Of a stretch of DNA of 64,000 nucleotides, positions 1-10,738 are shown piece by piece (the stretch's first letter is position 1; the number at the start of each line of letters is the position of its first letter). The DNA lies in assembly GCA_021234155.1 (NCBI GenBank), contig JAJEKV010000001.1, positions 29,962,177-30,026,176 on the forward strand, written 5' to 3'. The translations under genes and the position numbers were made by a program. The stretch comes from Isoetes taiwanensis (lineage: Eukaryota > Streptophyta > Lycopodiopsida > Isoetales > Isoetaceae). A model generated the notes under the pieces. The model ran no database searches, had not been told where the DNA came from, and worked only from the letters and a program-made list of their open reading frames with translations.

Positions 1-1030
1 TGTGACTGTAGAGCAGCTTTGAAAGCAGCCAAATCCTTGGCTTTTAAGCAAATTAATTCTCAGCTTCCATTCTATATTCTTCTAAATGCAAAAGGGTATC
101 CGGTCTTTCTACCAAAGCATACTCAAAAGAGAAAACACAACTTATGAGCTAACCTCGGAGATGGAAGCTCAAGCTCTCTTTGGGCTTACGGCTTCAATGC
201 TATAAACTAAGTTAAAAGGGGTATGGTGGTTTGCTGCTTAATGGTGACTCTATAAGCCCATAGAGCATCCACCGGTTGGCATTTTAATCCTTTTGATTAT
301 CATCCTTTGTTTTTGCAAAATGCCCTTTAAAACTTTATTAGTAGCCTTGACCATTACCTTGGGGATGATAGGAGGAACTCTTGGTATGTTTGACTTTAAG
401 AATGGTCAATAAATTAGCAATAACTTCATTCACAAAGGGGTACCTCCTATCGAATGCTTGTAGAGGAATACCAAACCCCGTGCACAAATATACTCATGTA
501 AGAACTTTTCAGCATTTGTAATGGCATTACTTTGTCTTAAAGGAATTACCTCTGCCCATTTGGTAAAAATAATCTGTACTTCTAATAATGTCGATGTTGC
601 CACGAAGGGGGCTTAATAGAGCCAATATAATCCTAATCCCCATATTTGAAAAGGTCTGGAGAAATTATGGGGTTTTAGTGCATTTGGGAGAAGGATCCTC
701 TTGCCAAATATTTGGCACTTGTGGCCGAATTTTATACTTGATATAACAATCTTTTAAATATTGTAGGCCAATAATAACTGACACGAGAATTTTCTTGGCG
801 GTAGTATCTCAGTAAAATGGCCTCCACATACTCCTTCATGCATTTCTCTAAATGATCCAAAGCGGATTCCTCTTCATTGACACACCTCGGTAATAGTCCA
901 TCCTGTTGACTTTACATAAAACATCATTAATCATTTTAAATTACTGCACTTTTCTTTAAATCTAACAGTCGATCCACGAAGGCATTTCCTTGAATTGTAA
1001 AATTCTTTATAGGTGGCTGCCAATCTTGTT
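1..1030 (-). pseudogene. E1 integrase remnant
   Basis: The reverse complement aligns by eye with the integrases of E2 and A: the CHKC-like finger region near 700-760, the WGLDYIGP-like first catalytic block near 610-650, the SDRG-like block near 430-450 and the C-terminal EAEN...AAFKAA stretch at 1-75. Many stops and indels break it, so it cannot be translated as one protein. The C-terminus continues past the window start. It would have been the DDE-type enzyme that inserts the cDNA; it is now a relic. Confidence 0.75.
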
Positions 1031-1039
1031 GATTACACT

Positions 1040-2520
1040 CTTTTCATCATCACACTGTAAGTAGGCTAAGGCATCCACAAAGTCAACAACTTCTACTATA
1101 TCCTCATGATCAAAAGAAAATGTAAAGGTAAATAAAGTAGGACTCTTCACACGATGTAACTCTTTTATGGAAATATCAAAGGTTTGTAGCTTGCAAGCCC
1201 ACCTTTGAATTTTTGGTTTAAGTAGCTTTTACCAAATAGCAAACTGTTGGATTTTTGCTTCATATAAACTTAGGCCCGAACTTTTCAATAGTAAATGACC
1301 TTGTCTGTCAATGAGGAACATGAGAAGCGGCAACCTCTTCTCCATTACGGTGTATTTCTCTTGAGTTGAACTCCATTGTTTGCTAGCAAAGCATAGTGTC
1401 GCGTGTCTGCTTGAGAATAGCTAGGCCTATAGCTTTTAGTATGTCAATGTAGACCTCAAATGGCTTGTCCAAATCAGGTTTTAAGAAGGTTGCTTCTGGA
1501 AATGGACTTTATAAGCAACTCAAAGATTCTTAACTTATCGATGACACTTCTTAATGAGGACATACTTGCTCAGGATTTGGAAATCACGCCTATTCTTGTC
1601 GACTTAGAAATAGGACTTATAATGTGAGCAAAATTAGGAATATACATCCTAAGAAAACTAGTCATGCCAATAAAACTTTTGACACTGCTTCAAATTTTTT
1701 GGGGGGCTTTCCCGATTTTTTAGGGGCTTCAACTTTTCTTGTGCCACTTGTATGCCATTGTTGGATACCTCATGTGTCCCAAAGTTGCCCTTGGATGCAA
1801 AGAAAATACATTTCTTTGGGTTAAAGGGTTGACTCAGTTCCACTGCACAAAAGAACATATTTTTGCCAGCAATTCCAAATGATTAGTAAGTGGATCCTAA
1901 ATACGGGTCATCCAAATAAACTACGAATTCTTGAGGAGACATAGACCTAAAAATAACATCCATAGCTCTCTCACGGAAGGTATAGGATGCATTCATTAGA
2001 CCAAAGGCATTCTTTTCATTGCATAAGTTCCCCAAGGGGTAATAAAAGAGGTCTTGGGTTGGTCTTACAACCTCACTTAATGCCAATTTGATTAAACCAC
2101 GAAAATCCATCTAGAAATGAGTACACCTCTCTCCACCGCTACAGCATATAAGATTTCTTCTAGAAAAGCTGAGGATAGCGATCCTTGATGGTAGCTTTGT
2201 TGAGGGTCTCGATAATCATCTGAGATCCTTGAGGCACCACTTTTTCTGGTACAATGCAAGACACCCATTAGGATTAATAATTTCAATAATAACTTTTTGC
2301 ATCTAGCATTTTATCAACTCATCTTTAATGCGGTCCCATCAATGAAGCATTAATTCTTCTCAGGTTTTTTGGAAAGCGAGGTTTACACACACCCTTCCTT
2401 AATCTTGATTTCAAATTGGCATACCTCTGCTTTACTAATTCCGATGGCTTCGAATAATCCCAACAAACACATCCTTCCATTCTTCAAAGAACATTTTGTA
2501 TATTCTCCTTATTTTGGTAT
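1040..2520 (-). pseudogene. E1 reverse transcriptase and native RNase H remnant
   Basis: The minus strand contains the FFEEW.DVF segment that opens the RT region (about 2470-2495), the INASL segment near 2340-2360, a YLDD-type active site at about 1905-1920 (reads VVYLDDP) and the PF.VYI...ASK RNase H remnant near 1400-1500. Fragments of 64 and 75 codons overlap in different frames, showing frameshifts, and many stops interrupt the rest. RT would copy the element RNA into DNA. No single open frame remains. Confidence 0.8.
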
Positions 2521-2679
2521 TCAATTAGATCTCCAACAAAAGCAGGGGGTTCTAGTTTTACCATTTTTTGTAATGGTGATCTCTTGATTATCCTTTTCTT
2601 GATGCATTAATGGTTAGAATAGGACAAAAGGCTTTTACCTCACTTTGGCATCAAGGTCTTCCTCTGGAATAGCTCCTGA

Positions 2680-3140
2680 TTAGGTGTGCCATGAGAGTTT
2701 TCCTACATAGAATTATAAATCCCACATTTTCTTCCCTTGGTATGTAGGTAATCTCCCATGGAAGCAAAACTTCAGCTTACTCCCATTACTTGGTTTTAAG
2801 AGCTCCATATGCGCATTTTGTTTAGTAATCTCTGAAACTTGTGCAAATTAATTGCTTGTGAGTCACCAAAAATGTGAATGTTGGCAATATCCATAGCTTT
2901 GGCTTCTGAACTGCAATCAAAGCCTTATATTACGCTACACATTAAGAGGTAATTTGGGGAAGATCCTCCCTACCTTAGCTAAAAGTTTATGAGAGGAATC
3001 TTTTCGGGATAGCCTTTGTGAGATGATGCAATATTTAGTTTTAGAAATACCTCTCCCAGATCAAACCATAAGAATCTGATGGCCTTGTTTTGTGGGAAGT
3101 GCACATTCCATGATGAGAGGAGCTGTTTCATATTTCCTTG
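2680..3140 (-). pseudogene. E1 extra (archaeal-type) RNase H between PR and RT, decayed
   Basis: The minus strand shows a WFD-like first strand (about 3060-3070), a KLLAKVGRI stretch, an IFGDSQ-like motif near 2858-2875 and a HIPREEN-like segment near 2715-2760. These are landmarks of the second RNase H found in plant Tat elements. Unlike family A, the stretch between the first strand and the ALIA helix is still present. The domain lies between PR and RT, as in B and A. Stops and frameshifts make it non-functional. Confidence 0.65.
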
Positions 3141-3182
3141 GTCTTGCATTTTGTATTACCTTAAAATCCCAAGGTTCTTCAA

Positions 3183-3677
3183 TTAGCATTTCCTTAATAA
3201 ATTTACCTCCTCATTGGAACCATAGGAGCCATCTTGATTATAGATTGTAGCAGTCTGAGAGCCATTGGAGATGGTACATCTCCCTTGAGACCAAATTGGT
3301 CTAGCATCCACAGTAGCTAACCACCTCCTGCCTAAAAGTAAATCATAGATATCAGACTCATCCCCTATGTCTTCAAAAGCCACCACAATAAAGTTGGCAG
3401 CTACAATTATGCCCTCTGTATTAACAGGCACTTTAGTTACCACACCAATGGGGGTGATCTTAGCATTATAAAAGGATCTCAATAGTATAGAAGCTTTCTT
3501 GTCCACCTCGAAACCACATTTCTTCATAACATGATATGGCATAATATTTAGGGGAGATCCCCCATCAAGTAACACATTTGAGAAGGTATAACCTCCTAAA
3601 GTAGCTGAACATATGAATGCACCAGGGTCTTCTTCATTCTGTGCTAGAACAAGGTTAGTGGCATCAGTAAAATTCAC
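3183..3677 (-). CDS. E1 retropepsin-type protease (PR), partial frame
   Basis: This open stretch of 164 codons has the aspartic protease signature VLLDGGSPLN (residues 35-44, with the catalytic Asp in LLDGG), then a VVAF flap-side region and the YDLLLGRRWLATVDARP segment matching the ILG-type motif of retropepsins. PR would cut the Gag-Pol polyprotein as a dimer. The ATG of this frame is unlikely to be a real start: the open stretch begins inside the gag-PR linker, and a deletion of roughly 170 bp relative to family A separates it from gag. The last residues, NEEVNLLRKC, precede the decayed aRNH. Confidence 0.8.
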   Translation of the reverse strand: MNFTDATNLVLAQNEEDPGAFICSATLGGYTFSNVLLDGGSPLNIMPYHVMKKCGFEVDKKASILLRSFYNAKITPIGVVTKVPVNTEGIIVAANFIVVAFEDIGDESDIYDLLLGRRWLATVDARPIWSQGRCTISNGSQTATIYNQDGSYGSNEEVNLLRKC

Positions 3678-3685
3678 ACAAGCAT

Positions 3686-5029
3686 TTAATACCTCACCAC
3701 TAGTTTGTTGAAGTACCCTTTTTCTGTAGCTATGGTTTGAGCAGGTGATTCCACTACAGGTGGTGAAGGCCTGGCAGTAGAATGCCTACTTGGTTCAGCA
3801 TGTACTTGAGCTTCATTCATGCTTCTAGTTTGCACCACCATAACTTCTTCAGATTTAGGAACTTCTGTAGCTTGAATAAATCTTATAGAGGTGCTTGGTT
3901 CAGCAAATCTCACAGGGGGTTTAGACTCTGATCTCTTCTCTTTTTCCTGCTTAGCAAAATATTCCTTAACAGCACACCTAGCATCAGTATGGCCAACCTC
4001 TTTACAAAAAGAACAAACAGGACATTCCTTTCCAAAGTGGCCTTTTCTATTACATTTGGGGCACACTTGCCAATAGCAATTTTCTGATGGGTGAGAATTC
4101 CTATTGCAATGAATACATTCAGGGTAAGTTTTACCTGTTCTTGCAGCCTTGAGTTCAACCAATTGTTTGGTTATTTCTGCTAGAGCTTCAGTAACTTTTG
4201 ATAAATCTGACTTCACCTCTGCAACCAGAGAACTTGCTTCCTCATCTTTAGATTTCTTCTTTTCTTTCTGTATGGCATAAACTGGAATAGAAGAGTGGTG
4301 ATCATAATGTGCATCAGTAGCATCAGGATAAAACGGGTCATGATTGTGGTGAGGAACATAATGCTTGTCAGGCAAGGTAGAGAGCATCTGAGTTAAATCA
4401 GTGGTTTTGGCAAAAACTTTGTATATGGAATCAAACCCTTCAGCAGCTTGAATCTTGAGCAACTTCCTTTGGATATCTGGTCTTCTTTCCAGACCATTAA
4501 TAAAAGCAGTGACCAAAAACAGAGTTGGGATGGTGACTTGTGCTCTTTGACACCTGCTCATAAATGTACTAAACCTCTCCTTATACTGGTTCACACTCTC
4601 TCCTGCATGTATAGAGAAATCCTGCAATTCATTAACCAAATCTTTTGGGGCAGCTAACTTACCAAATCTATCCAGAAACTTCTTGACAAGTTCATCCCGT
4701 GAAGTGGTGCCCATTAACTTTTCATAAGTTAACCAAGCACCAGCCTCACTTTCTTCTTTGAAACATTTTTCAAACTCTGAGAGCTTGCAGCCCTTCTTGA
4801 AGCCATAGTCTCTGTAATAATCCTCAAATATTCTCAAGAAGTTGTTAGCACTCATACTGGAATCAAAAGTAGGCAAAGGAACAGGGACATTCAATTCAAA
4901 TTGATATGGCATATTCTGAAGCAGGCTACTTGAGAAACTTGAATGCAATGGCCTTTCTCTGCAATGATCTGATACATCAATATCTTCTACTGGTTCTTGT
5001 TCTGCTGGAAATTTTTGTTTTGGAGCCAT
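3686..5029 (-). CDS. gag: E1 Gag (capsid and triple zinc-knuckle nucleocapsid)
   Basis: About 447 codons from the ATG at 5029 (MAPKQKFPAEQEP), chosen because A and B start at the same place just after the PBS; the frame stays open 18 codons further upstream into the LTR. Order: acidic N-terminus, Gag capsid-like domain (FLRIFEDYYRDYGFKKG to FDSIYKVFAKTT), a charged heptad region probably forming a coiled coil (EVKSDLSKVTEALAEITKQL), then three CCHC knuckles (CIHCNRNSHPSENC, CPKCNRKGHFGKEC, CSFCKEVGHTDARC), and a conserved VMVVQTRSMN patch. Gag packages the RNA in a particle. The frame ends early (KLVVRY) because of a deletion before PR. Confidence 0.88.
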   Translation of the reverse strand: MAPKQKFPAEQEPVEDIDVSDHCRERPLHSSFSSSLLQNMPYQFELNVPVPLPTFDSSMSANNFLRIFEDYYRDYGFKKGCKLSEFEKCFKEESEAGAWLTYEKLMGTTSRDELVKKFLDRFGKLAAPKDLVNELQDFSIHAGESVNQYKERFSTFMSRCQRAQVTIPTLFLVTAFINGLERRPDIQRKLLKIQAAEGFDSIYKVFAKTTDLTQMLSTLPDKHYVPHHNHDPFYPDATDAHYDHHSSIPVYAIQKEKKKSKDEEASSLVAEVKSDLSKVTEALAEITKQLVELKAARTGKTYPECIHCNRNSHPSENCYWQVCPKCNRKGHFGKECPVCSFCKEVGHTDARCAVKEYFAKQEKEKRSESKPPVRFAEPSTSIRFIQATEVPKSEEVMVVQTRSMNEAQVHAEPSRHSTARPSPPVVESPAQTIATEKGYFNKLVVRY

Positions 5030-5049
5030 GAGTTCTGAGATCCAGGAAT

Positions 5050-5067
5050 ATCTCGGTAGAACCTCCA
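5050..5067 (-). promoter_or_regulatory. E1 primer-binding site, tRNA-Gln type
   Basis: The minus strand reads TGGAGGTTCTACCGAGAT three bases after the LTR end. It is identical to the PBS of family A and complementary to a 3' end ending in AGAACCTCCA, which fits a plant tRNA-Gln as I recall it. Gag starts 20 bases further on. Confidence 0.8.
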
Positions 5068-5070
5068 AAA

Positions 5071-6935
5071 TGTTGACCCCCAACCTGGCTTAGAGAGTCA
5101 AACACAAGAAGCCAACTTGAGTTTTCACTCAAGTTGGGGTTAGAACCTCCAGATCACTTAAGGTGATCAATCTACACAAGAATTTTCCAAAGAAAAAGCT
5201 CAGTTACAGAGTTTTCATACCTTTCCCAATTCTGGAATTTGGACCCCTTACTCAAATCGATGCAGATCTCATAGACAGATTGATTTCCAAGGTCAGATGA
5301 CTGTGACTTGTTCAGAAAAGTTGTAGGCAAGCAAGGGTAGAGATCTTGACCAAGTCTGAGTTTTAATTTGTGAGATATTCGATCTTAAAGTTGGGTCAAA
5401 TTTTGGTCAATATCAGTCAAAACTAAAAACAGAGCTCAGAGTTTTGTAACTTAAGTTGTATGTTGAAATTTGAAGAAATTCCAAAACTAAGATGCAATAT
5501 AGACCTCAAAGGTAAGGTGCATGCTGTCAAATCATGGTTTGAATCACTAAAACTATTTTTTTGGCACTGTTTTGTGGATATCAGTCTAAATTTGTATCAG
5601 ACAGAATGCAAAAAATGGTAACTTGAGTTTGGAATGGGATTTTTTCGAAATTTTTGTGCACACAGGTGCAAATAAGATGGGAGATGAAGTGCAGATGGTC
5701 ATATGCAAGAAAAAATAGAGGAATTCTTTACTGTAAAAATGTTTGTGATGCAAAAATACTAAAGGATCATGACAGTCGACTTTTTGAATACTTGGCAGTC
5801 AATTTTCATTGATATGAAGGTAATACAAGGTGAATAAGAATCTTAGGAACATAGATCAATCATCAAAATATCTTAGAAGGTCAATAAATAGGATCAAATC
5901 AATAATATCAGTCCAATCTTCTCAGATTAGACTGTGGAACACTCAGAGACTTCAAGAACGTCTTCAGATCATGCTCAGCATGTATCAATGTCGAGGTTTG
6001 ATGCGTCTGGGCCTTCAAAAATCTTCTGTCATTGTTTTCCCAGTATATATGTTTAGGTTTAACGTTTCAGAATCTTAGTGCTTAAATTTAGGCTTGATAG
6101 GATGCTTAAGGGTGGGAATACAGAAATAGATAGTTTTCAGAGCTTAATGATTCCATTCCGGCGTGATTCGAGCAGATTTCCAGAATTAGGGTTCTTCGAG
6201 GGTATTTTTCCAGGAATTTCGCGATACGATGGCCGTATTTTTTGGGGTATAAACTGAGAATATGCTGTATTTATCAATTTTGAGAAGCTAGGCCATGGTT
6301 CCCAAGGTACCCAAAAATAATTATGAAGCTTCTACTCATTTGGGTCTATGGTAACCCTAATCTCTTGGGGAATATTCTAGGTAGATACCATAACTAGAAT
6401 ATTCCATGGGGAATATTTGGGTAGCATAGGTACTTGGGGCACAATGGTAAATGAAGCAAGGAGGTATAAGGGATTGTAAAAAAAGAATTAGGCAAAGGGC
6501 ATTTGCAAAGGTGTGATATGTGGGGAATGAAAATAAGGCAAGGAGATATGAAATAGGTATGACATCCCATGGGGGAAATAAAATGTATTAAGAAAAGACT
6601 TAGGCAAGGCAAAATATGATTTGCAAAAGGTGAGCAAGGAAGAATATGAATGTAGGGGAAAATGACTAGGGGAAATTCAAAAAAGAAGGTGAGAATATGG
6701 TATGGGGGTAGGCAAAAAATGGTTAAGGGATGGAACCAAATACCATGGGATCTTCCAAACTCTAACTTCCAATCTTCAAAAAGCATCTTCCAATCTTCTT
6801 TAACCCAGCACCTCTTTGACTAGCTTTGACCTCAAATGAAGTATTCCTTAGGGGAGTTGACCTTGAAGATAAATATCCTTTGAGCTTCATACCAATGTTG
6901 ACTACCAAGTCTTCCTTTGACTTAGCCTTCCTAAC
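5071..6935 (-). repeat. E1 5' LTR, U3 end truncated
   Basis: On the minus strand the LTR ends in CAACA at 5071, next to the PBS, and contains the conserved tail: a GATCAC palindrome, an 11-bp stem with a GAAA loop at 5112-5137, and a TTGACY stretch. The central part, with its ATACGG-type patches, resembles the LTRs of A and E3. The U3 start (TGTTGCCC hairpin) is missing: the last recognisable bases, 6820-6935, match E2's LTR (10618-10735) in inverted orientation with only about seven differences by eye. Open stretches inside, such as 6394-6786 minus, are chance frames. Confidence 0.85.
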
Positions 6936-6964
6936 TTTAACAAATAAACCAATCAATTAGTATA
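6936..6964. other. Breakpoint between E1 LTR and truncated E2
   Basis: A short AT-rich stretch carrying part of a near-repeat (ATAAACCAATCAAT occurs twice across 6943-6978). It joins the broken E1 LTR to the interior of E2. I recognise no gene or terminal motif in it. It probably marks a deletion or rearrangement junction. Confidence 0.5.
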
Positions 6965-6977
6965 TATAAACCAATCA

Positions 6978-8452
6978 ATGTTTTTTGAAGAAAGGAAGGA
7001 TGTCTTTGCCTGGGATTATTCTGAGCTCACTGGTATCAAAGCTGAGGTATGCCAATTTGAAATCAAGATTAAAGAGGGATGTAAGCCTGTTTTTCAAAGA
7101 CTGGGAAGAATTAATGCCTCATTGATGGGATTAATCAAGGATGAGTTGGATAAAATGTTAGATGCAGGTGTTATTATTGAAATCATAAATCCAGAATGGG
7201 TATCTTGCATTGTACCTGTAGTAAAAAAGAGTGGTGCCTTAAGAATCTGCATTGATTATCGAGATCTCAACAAAGCGACCATCAAAGACTGCTATCCCTT
7301 GCCTTTTTTAGAAGAAATCTTATATGCTGTAGCAGGAAAGGAGGTCTACTCATTTTTGGATGGATTCTCAGGATTTAATCAAATTAGCATTAAGGAAGAA
7401 GATCAACCAAAAACCTCTTTTATTACCCCTTGGGGAACTTATGCAATGAAAAGAATGCCTTTTGGATTAATGAATGCACCTGCCACTTTCCAGAGAGCTA
7501 TGGATGTTATTTTTAGACCTATGTCTCCTCAAGAATTCAGAGTTTACTTGGATGACCTTTGCTTAGGATCTCACCCTACTAATCATTTGGAATTGCTTGC
7601 AAAAATATGCTCTTTGTGCAGAGACTCTGGAGTCAACCTCAACCCAAAGAAATGTATTTTTTTTTTGCATCCAAAGGGCAACTTTTGGGGCATGAAGTGT
7701 CCAACAATGGTATACAAGTGGCACAAGAAAAGGTTGAAGCTCTCAAAAAACTGGTACCCCCCAAGAATCTGAAGCAGGTCAAAAGTTTTATTGGCATAAC
7801 TAGTTTTCTTAGGATGTATATTCCTAATTTTGCTCACATTATAAGTCCTATTTCTAAACTGACAAGGATAGGTAGGATTTCTAAATCTGAGAGCAAGTAT
7901 GTCCCTGTCACATGGTCATCAGATTGCCAAGAGTCTTTTGAGTTACTTATAAAGTCCATTTGTGAGGCTACTCTTTTGAAAAAGCCTGATTTGGATATGC
8001 CATTTGAAGTTTACATTACTATCACTAAAAAGGCCATAGGTTTAGCTATTCTATAGGACAAGCATACCATAGCTTTTGCCAGCAAACAGTGGAGTTCAAC
8101 TGAAGAAAAATACACTAGAATGGAGAAGAGTGCTGCTGCTCTTATGTTCCTCATTGACAGGCAAGGTCACCTGCTATTGAAAAGTTCTGTTCAAGTTTAC
8201 ATGAAGCAAAACCCAATGGGGTTGTTATTTGGTAAGGCTACTTCCAAACCAAAAATTCAGAGGTGGGCTTGTAAGCTACAAACCTTTGATATTTCTATTA
8301 AGGAGTTACATCAGGTGAGGAGTCCCAGTCTTTATTTACCTTACATTTTCTTTGACCATGAGGATGCAGTAGAGGTTGTTGACTTTGTGGATGCCTTAGC
8401 TTATTTGCAGAAAATGAAGAGCAGAACCAACAAGATTGGCAGCTACCTATAA
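6978..8452 (+). pseudogene. pol: E2 reverse transcriptase and native RNase H
   Basis: The first frame (6978-7772) carries RT motifs: [30 protein letters not shown], the PFGLMNAPATFQ block and the active site VYLDDL. A frameshift at a T run (about 7659-7668, KKCIFF) moves the reading to a frame continuing to 8056 through ASKGQLLGHEVS and SFLRMYIPNFAHIISP. There a TAG (8056) replaces the CAG seen in relatives (LAILQDK). RNH follows: VYITITKKAIG, ASKQWSS, MEKSAAALMF, QVYMKQNP, KIQRWACKL. The two Asp positions expected in VYIxxx and in VxMxQNP are not Asp; the Glu in MEKSAA remains. The domain is probably structural, as in other Tat elements. Confidence 0.88.
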
Positions 8453-8475
8453 AAAATTTTCTACAATTCAAGGAG

Positions 8476-9717
8476 ATGCCCTCAGGACTGACTTCGAGCC
8501 AGCAAAGGAGATTTAAAGAAAAATGTAGGCAATTTAAAATGATTAATGATGTTCTATGTAAAGTCAACAGGGATGGACTATTACTGAGGTGTGTCAATGA
8601 AGACGAATCTGCTCTGATCATTAGAGAAATGCATGAAGGAGTATGTGGAGGCCATTTTGCTGGAGATACTACTGCCAAGAAAATTCTCAGGTCAGGTTAT
8701 TATTGGCCTACAATATTTAAAGATTGTTATATTGCTATAAAATCCTGCCACAAGTGTCAAATATTTGGCAAAAGGATCCTTCTCCCAGCTGCATTAAATC
8801 CTATCATTTCTCCAGGACCCTTCCAAATATGGGGATTGGATTATATTGGCCCTATTAACCCCCCTTCTGCAGGACAACATCAACACATTATTGTAGCTAC
8901 AGATTATTTTACCAAGTGGGCAGAAGCAATTCCTTTAAGACAGGCTAATGCCATTACAACAGCAAAGTTCTTACATGAGTATATTTGTGCACGGTTTGGT
9001 ATTCCTCTACAATTGCATTCCGATAGAGGTACTCCCTTTGTGAATGAAGTTATTACTAATTTGTTGACTATTCTTAAAGTCAAACATACCAAGAGCTCCT
9101 CCTATTATCCCCAAGGTAATGGTGAAGCAGAAGCTACTAATAAAGTTTTGAAAAGCATTTTGCAGAAAACAGTGGATGATAATCAAAGGGATTGGCATGT
9201 CAAACTGGTGGATGCTCTATGGGCTTATAGAGTCACCATTAAAGCAGCAACCACTCATACACCCTTTAACTTAGTATATGGCATTGAAGTTGTGCTTCCA
9301 GTAGAGCTTGAGCTCCCATCTCTAAGGTTACCCCACAAGTTATGTTTGCCTTTTGAATATGCCTTGCAGGAAAGACTGGACACCCTTCTGCATTTAGAAG
9401 AATATAGGATGGAAGCTTAAAATGCTAATTTGCTCAAAAAAGCCAAGGATTTGGCTGCTTTCAAAGCTGCTCATAAGATACAAGGGACTTTCAAGACAGG
9501 AGAGTTAGTTCTGAAATGGAATAAATCAAGGGAAGACTCAGCTAGTAAGTTTGAAAATCTTTGGGAAGGTTCTTATGAGGTGCTGGAACCTGCAGGTACC
9601 AACTCTTATTGGTTAAAGGAATTAACTTCAGGGGTGCCACTTCCAAATCCTATCAACACTATTCACCTGAAAAGGTACTGGGATCAGCATATATGCTTGT
9701 CCCTTTTTATGCTCTAA
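8476..9717 (+). pseudogene. pol: E2 integrase, one nonsense codon
   Basis: From MPSGLTSSQQRRFKEK the frame has the HHCC finger (REMHEGVCGGHF ... SCHKCQ), the catalytic core with GLDYIGP (first Asp), HSDRGTPF (second Asp) and GNGEAEATNK (Glu), then NHTPF-like THTPFNLVYGIE. A TAA at 9418-9420 ends the frame after EYRMEA; the same frame reopens at once through KKAKDLAAFKAAHKIQGTF and the GPY/F-like module GKFENLWEGSYEVL (relatives: GKFDNIWEGPFVV), ending at ICLSLFML. All catalytic and zinc residues survive, so this is the best-preserved integrase core in the left third. No chromodomain follows. Confidence 0.88.
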
Positions 9718-10575
9718 AACTTAGACAAGTTAGAATTAAAGTTAAATATTAGATAGGTTAGATTTCACTTCGTCTTAAATTTAGAACTAATGTCTTCATT
9801 GAGTTTATGTTTGCAGATTAGCCAATATGAAGGATGAACTATCAAACAACTCCAGGACAAGGAATTTTATTGATTGCCAAGTGTCATTTGCAGGAGCACC
9901 CTTCTTCCATCTTCATTCATCTGTCTCATTGTGGTCTTGCCCTCCATTTAGCCATGTATTCCTCATTTTATTTCCCTAAATGTGCACTCTGCAAATTTAG
10001 CTTCACCATCATGGCAGAGTTGCAAAGATCAAGATTAACTTATTTGTATGTTTCCATGACAGATGCATCCTTTCTCCATCTTTATCCTGCTATCCATTTA
10101 GACTCCTTATTCTTGTTTTCATTCCCAAAAGAAAGCACCCTGCAATTCAGCTTCACCATCATAGCAGGGTTGCATTTTTTAAAGGATCAGGGAGGCATAC
10201 ATTTTCTTGTTTTGGCGAGATCTCAACATTTACACATTCACCTCACCTTGTACACTCCATTCCCATCACCACCTTACCATATTCATACTCATTCTTACCT
10301 TTTTTTCACACATTTTCTTGTTTTGGCGAGATCCCAACATTTACATATTCACCTCACCTCATACACTCCATTTCCATCACCACCTTATCATATTCACACT
10401 CATTCTCACCTTTCCTTCACTCACTCACACCCTCACACCACCATATTCACCTCCATTCCATCAATACTTGCACTTTACACTCTCTTTCTACCATAATTCT
10501 CATTTAGACACTTTGGTACAAAGTTGAAGACCCCTTATGGCTGAGGGGACCAGTCATTTTCTTGTTTTGGTGAGA
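9718..10575 (+). other. E2 3' untranslated region
   Basis: About 860 bp between the integrase stop and the 3' LTR, pyrimidine-rich on the plus strand (CATTCAC/CACCTT runs). Open frames of 220 and 106 codons occur only because purine-poor sequence lacks stops; their Ser/His/Leu/Pro content and lack of any domain argue against genes. The end holds the 17-nt hairpin GGCTGAGGGGACCAGTC (10539-10555), then TTTTCTTGTTTTGGTGAG directly before the LTR. Confidence 0.75.
10200..10422 (+). repeat. Two-copy tandem duplication in E2 3' UTR, period 111 bp
   Basis: The segment starting ATTTTCTTGTTTTGGCGAG at 10201 is repeated at 10312 with only scattered changes (TCTCAACATTTACACATTC against TCCCAACATTTACATATTC). 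Each copy begins with the motif that also abuts the 3' LTR. Families A and E3 carry only one upstream copy of that motif. Confidence 0.8.
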
Positions 10576-10738
10576 TGTTGCCCCCAAAGGGCAACATACT
10601 AATTGTTGGTTCATATGTTGAAGTTAGGAAGGCTAAGTCAAAGAAGAACTTGGTAGTCAACATTGGTGTGAAGGTCAAAGGATATTTATCTTCAAGGTCA
10701 ACTCCCATAAGGAATACTTCGTTTGAGGTCAAAGGATG
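10576..10738 (+). repeat. E2 3' LTR fragment (U3 start)
   Basis: Begins with the terminal hairpin TGTTGCCC-CCAAA-GGGCAACA and continues through GTTAGGAAGGCTAAGTC to GAGGTCAAAGGA at 10738. There it is cut by the TGTTGACC end of the minus-strand E3 LTR. The rest of this LTR should lie beyond the far end of E3, outside the window. Confidence 0.85.

Larger units (their letters stand above)
1..6935 (-). mobile_element. E1: old Ty3/gypsy Tat-like LTR retrotransposon, minus strand
   Basis: Read on the minus strand this holds, in order, a 5' LTR (6935 to 5071), a tRNA-Gln-type PBS, gag, PR, an extra RNase H, RT, native RNase H and integrase. Integrase runs off the left edge, so the 3' end and 3' LTR lie outside the window. 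Gag and PR are still open, but everything downstream is full of stops and frame changes, so this is the oldest-looking element here. The LTR lacks its first 40 or so bases on the U3 side, where it abuts a short junction leading into E2. Family placement rests on the domain order shared with E2, A and B. Confidence 0.9.
6965..10738 (+). mobile_element. E2: 5'-truncated Ty3/gypsy Tat-like element, plus strand
   Basis: Begins inside the linker before RT (FFEERKDVFAWDYSEL), so its 5' LTR, gag, PR and aRNH are absent. It then runs through RT, RNH, INT and a long 3' UTR to a 163-bp fragment of 3' LTR (10576-10738) that is cut where the E3 LTR starts. Coding quality is much better than in E1: only a few stops and frameshifts. 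Confidence 0.88.

Noticed and set aside
6394-6786. 130-codon minus-strand open frame in the E1 LTR
   Set aside because: Phe/Pro/His-rich chance frame in LTR sequence; it is not conserved in the related LTRs of E3 or A.
9640-9717. Chromodomain at the integrase C-terminus
   Set aside because: The sequence after the GPY/F-like module ends within about 40 residues at LKRYWDQ...CLSLF; no chromodomain aromatic cage pattern is visible in E2, E3, A or B.
9834-10496. 220-codon plus-strand open frame downstream of E2 integrase, a possible env-like gene
   Set aside because: Lies in pyrimidine-rich 3' UTR with low stop density, has repeated His/Ser/Pro/Leu runs from a tandem DNA duplication, no signal peptide plus membrane anchor pattern I can defend, and the matching frames in family A do not conserve it.
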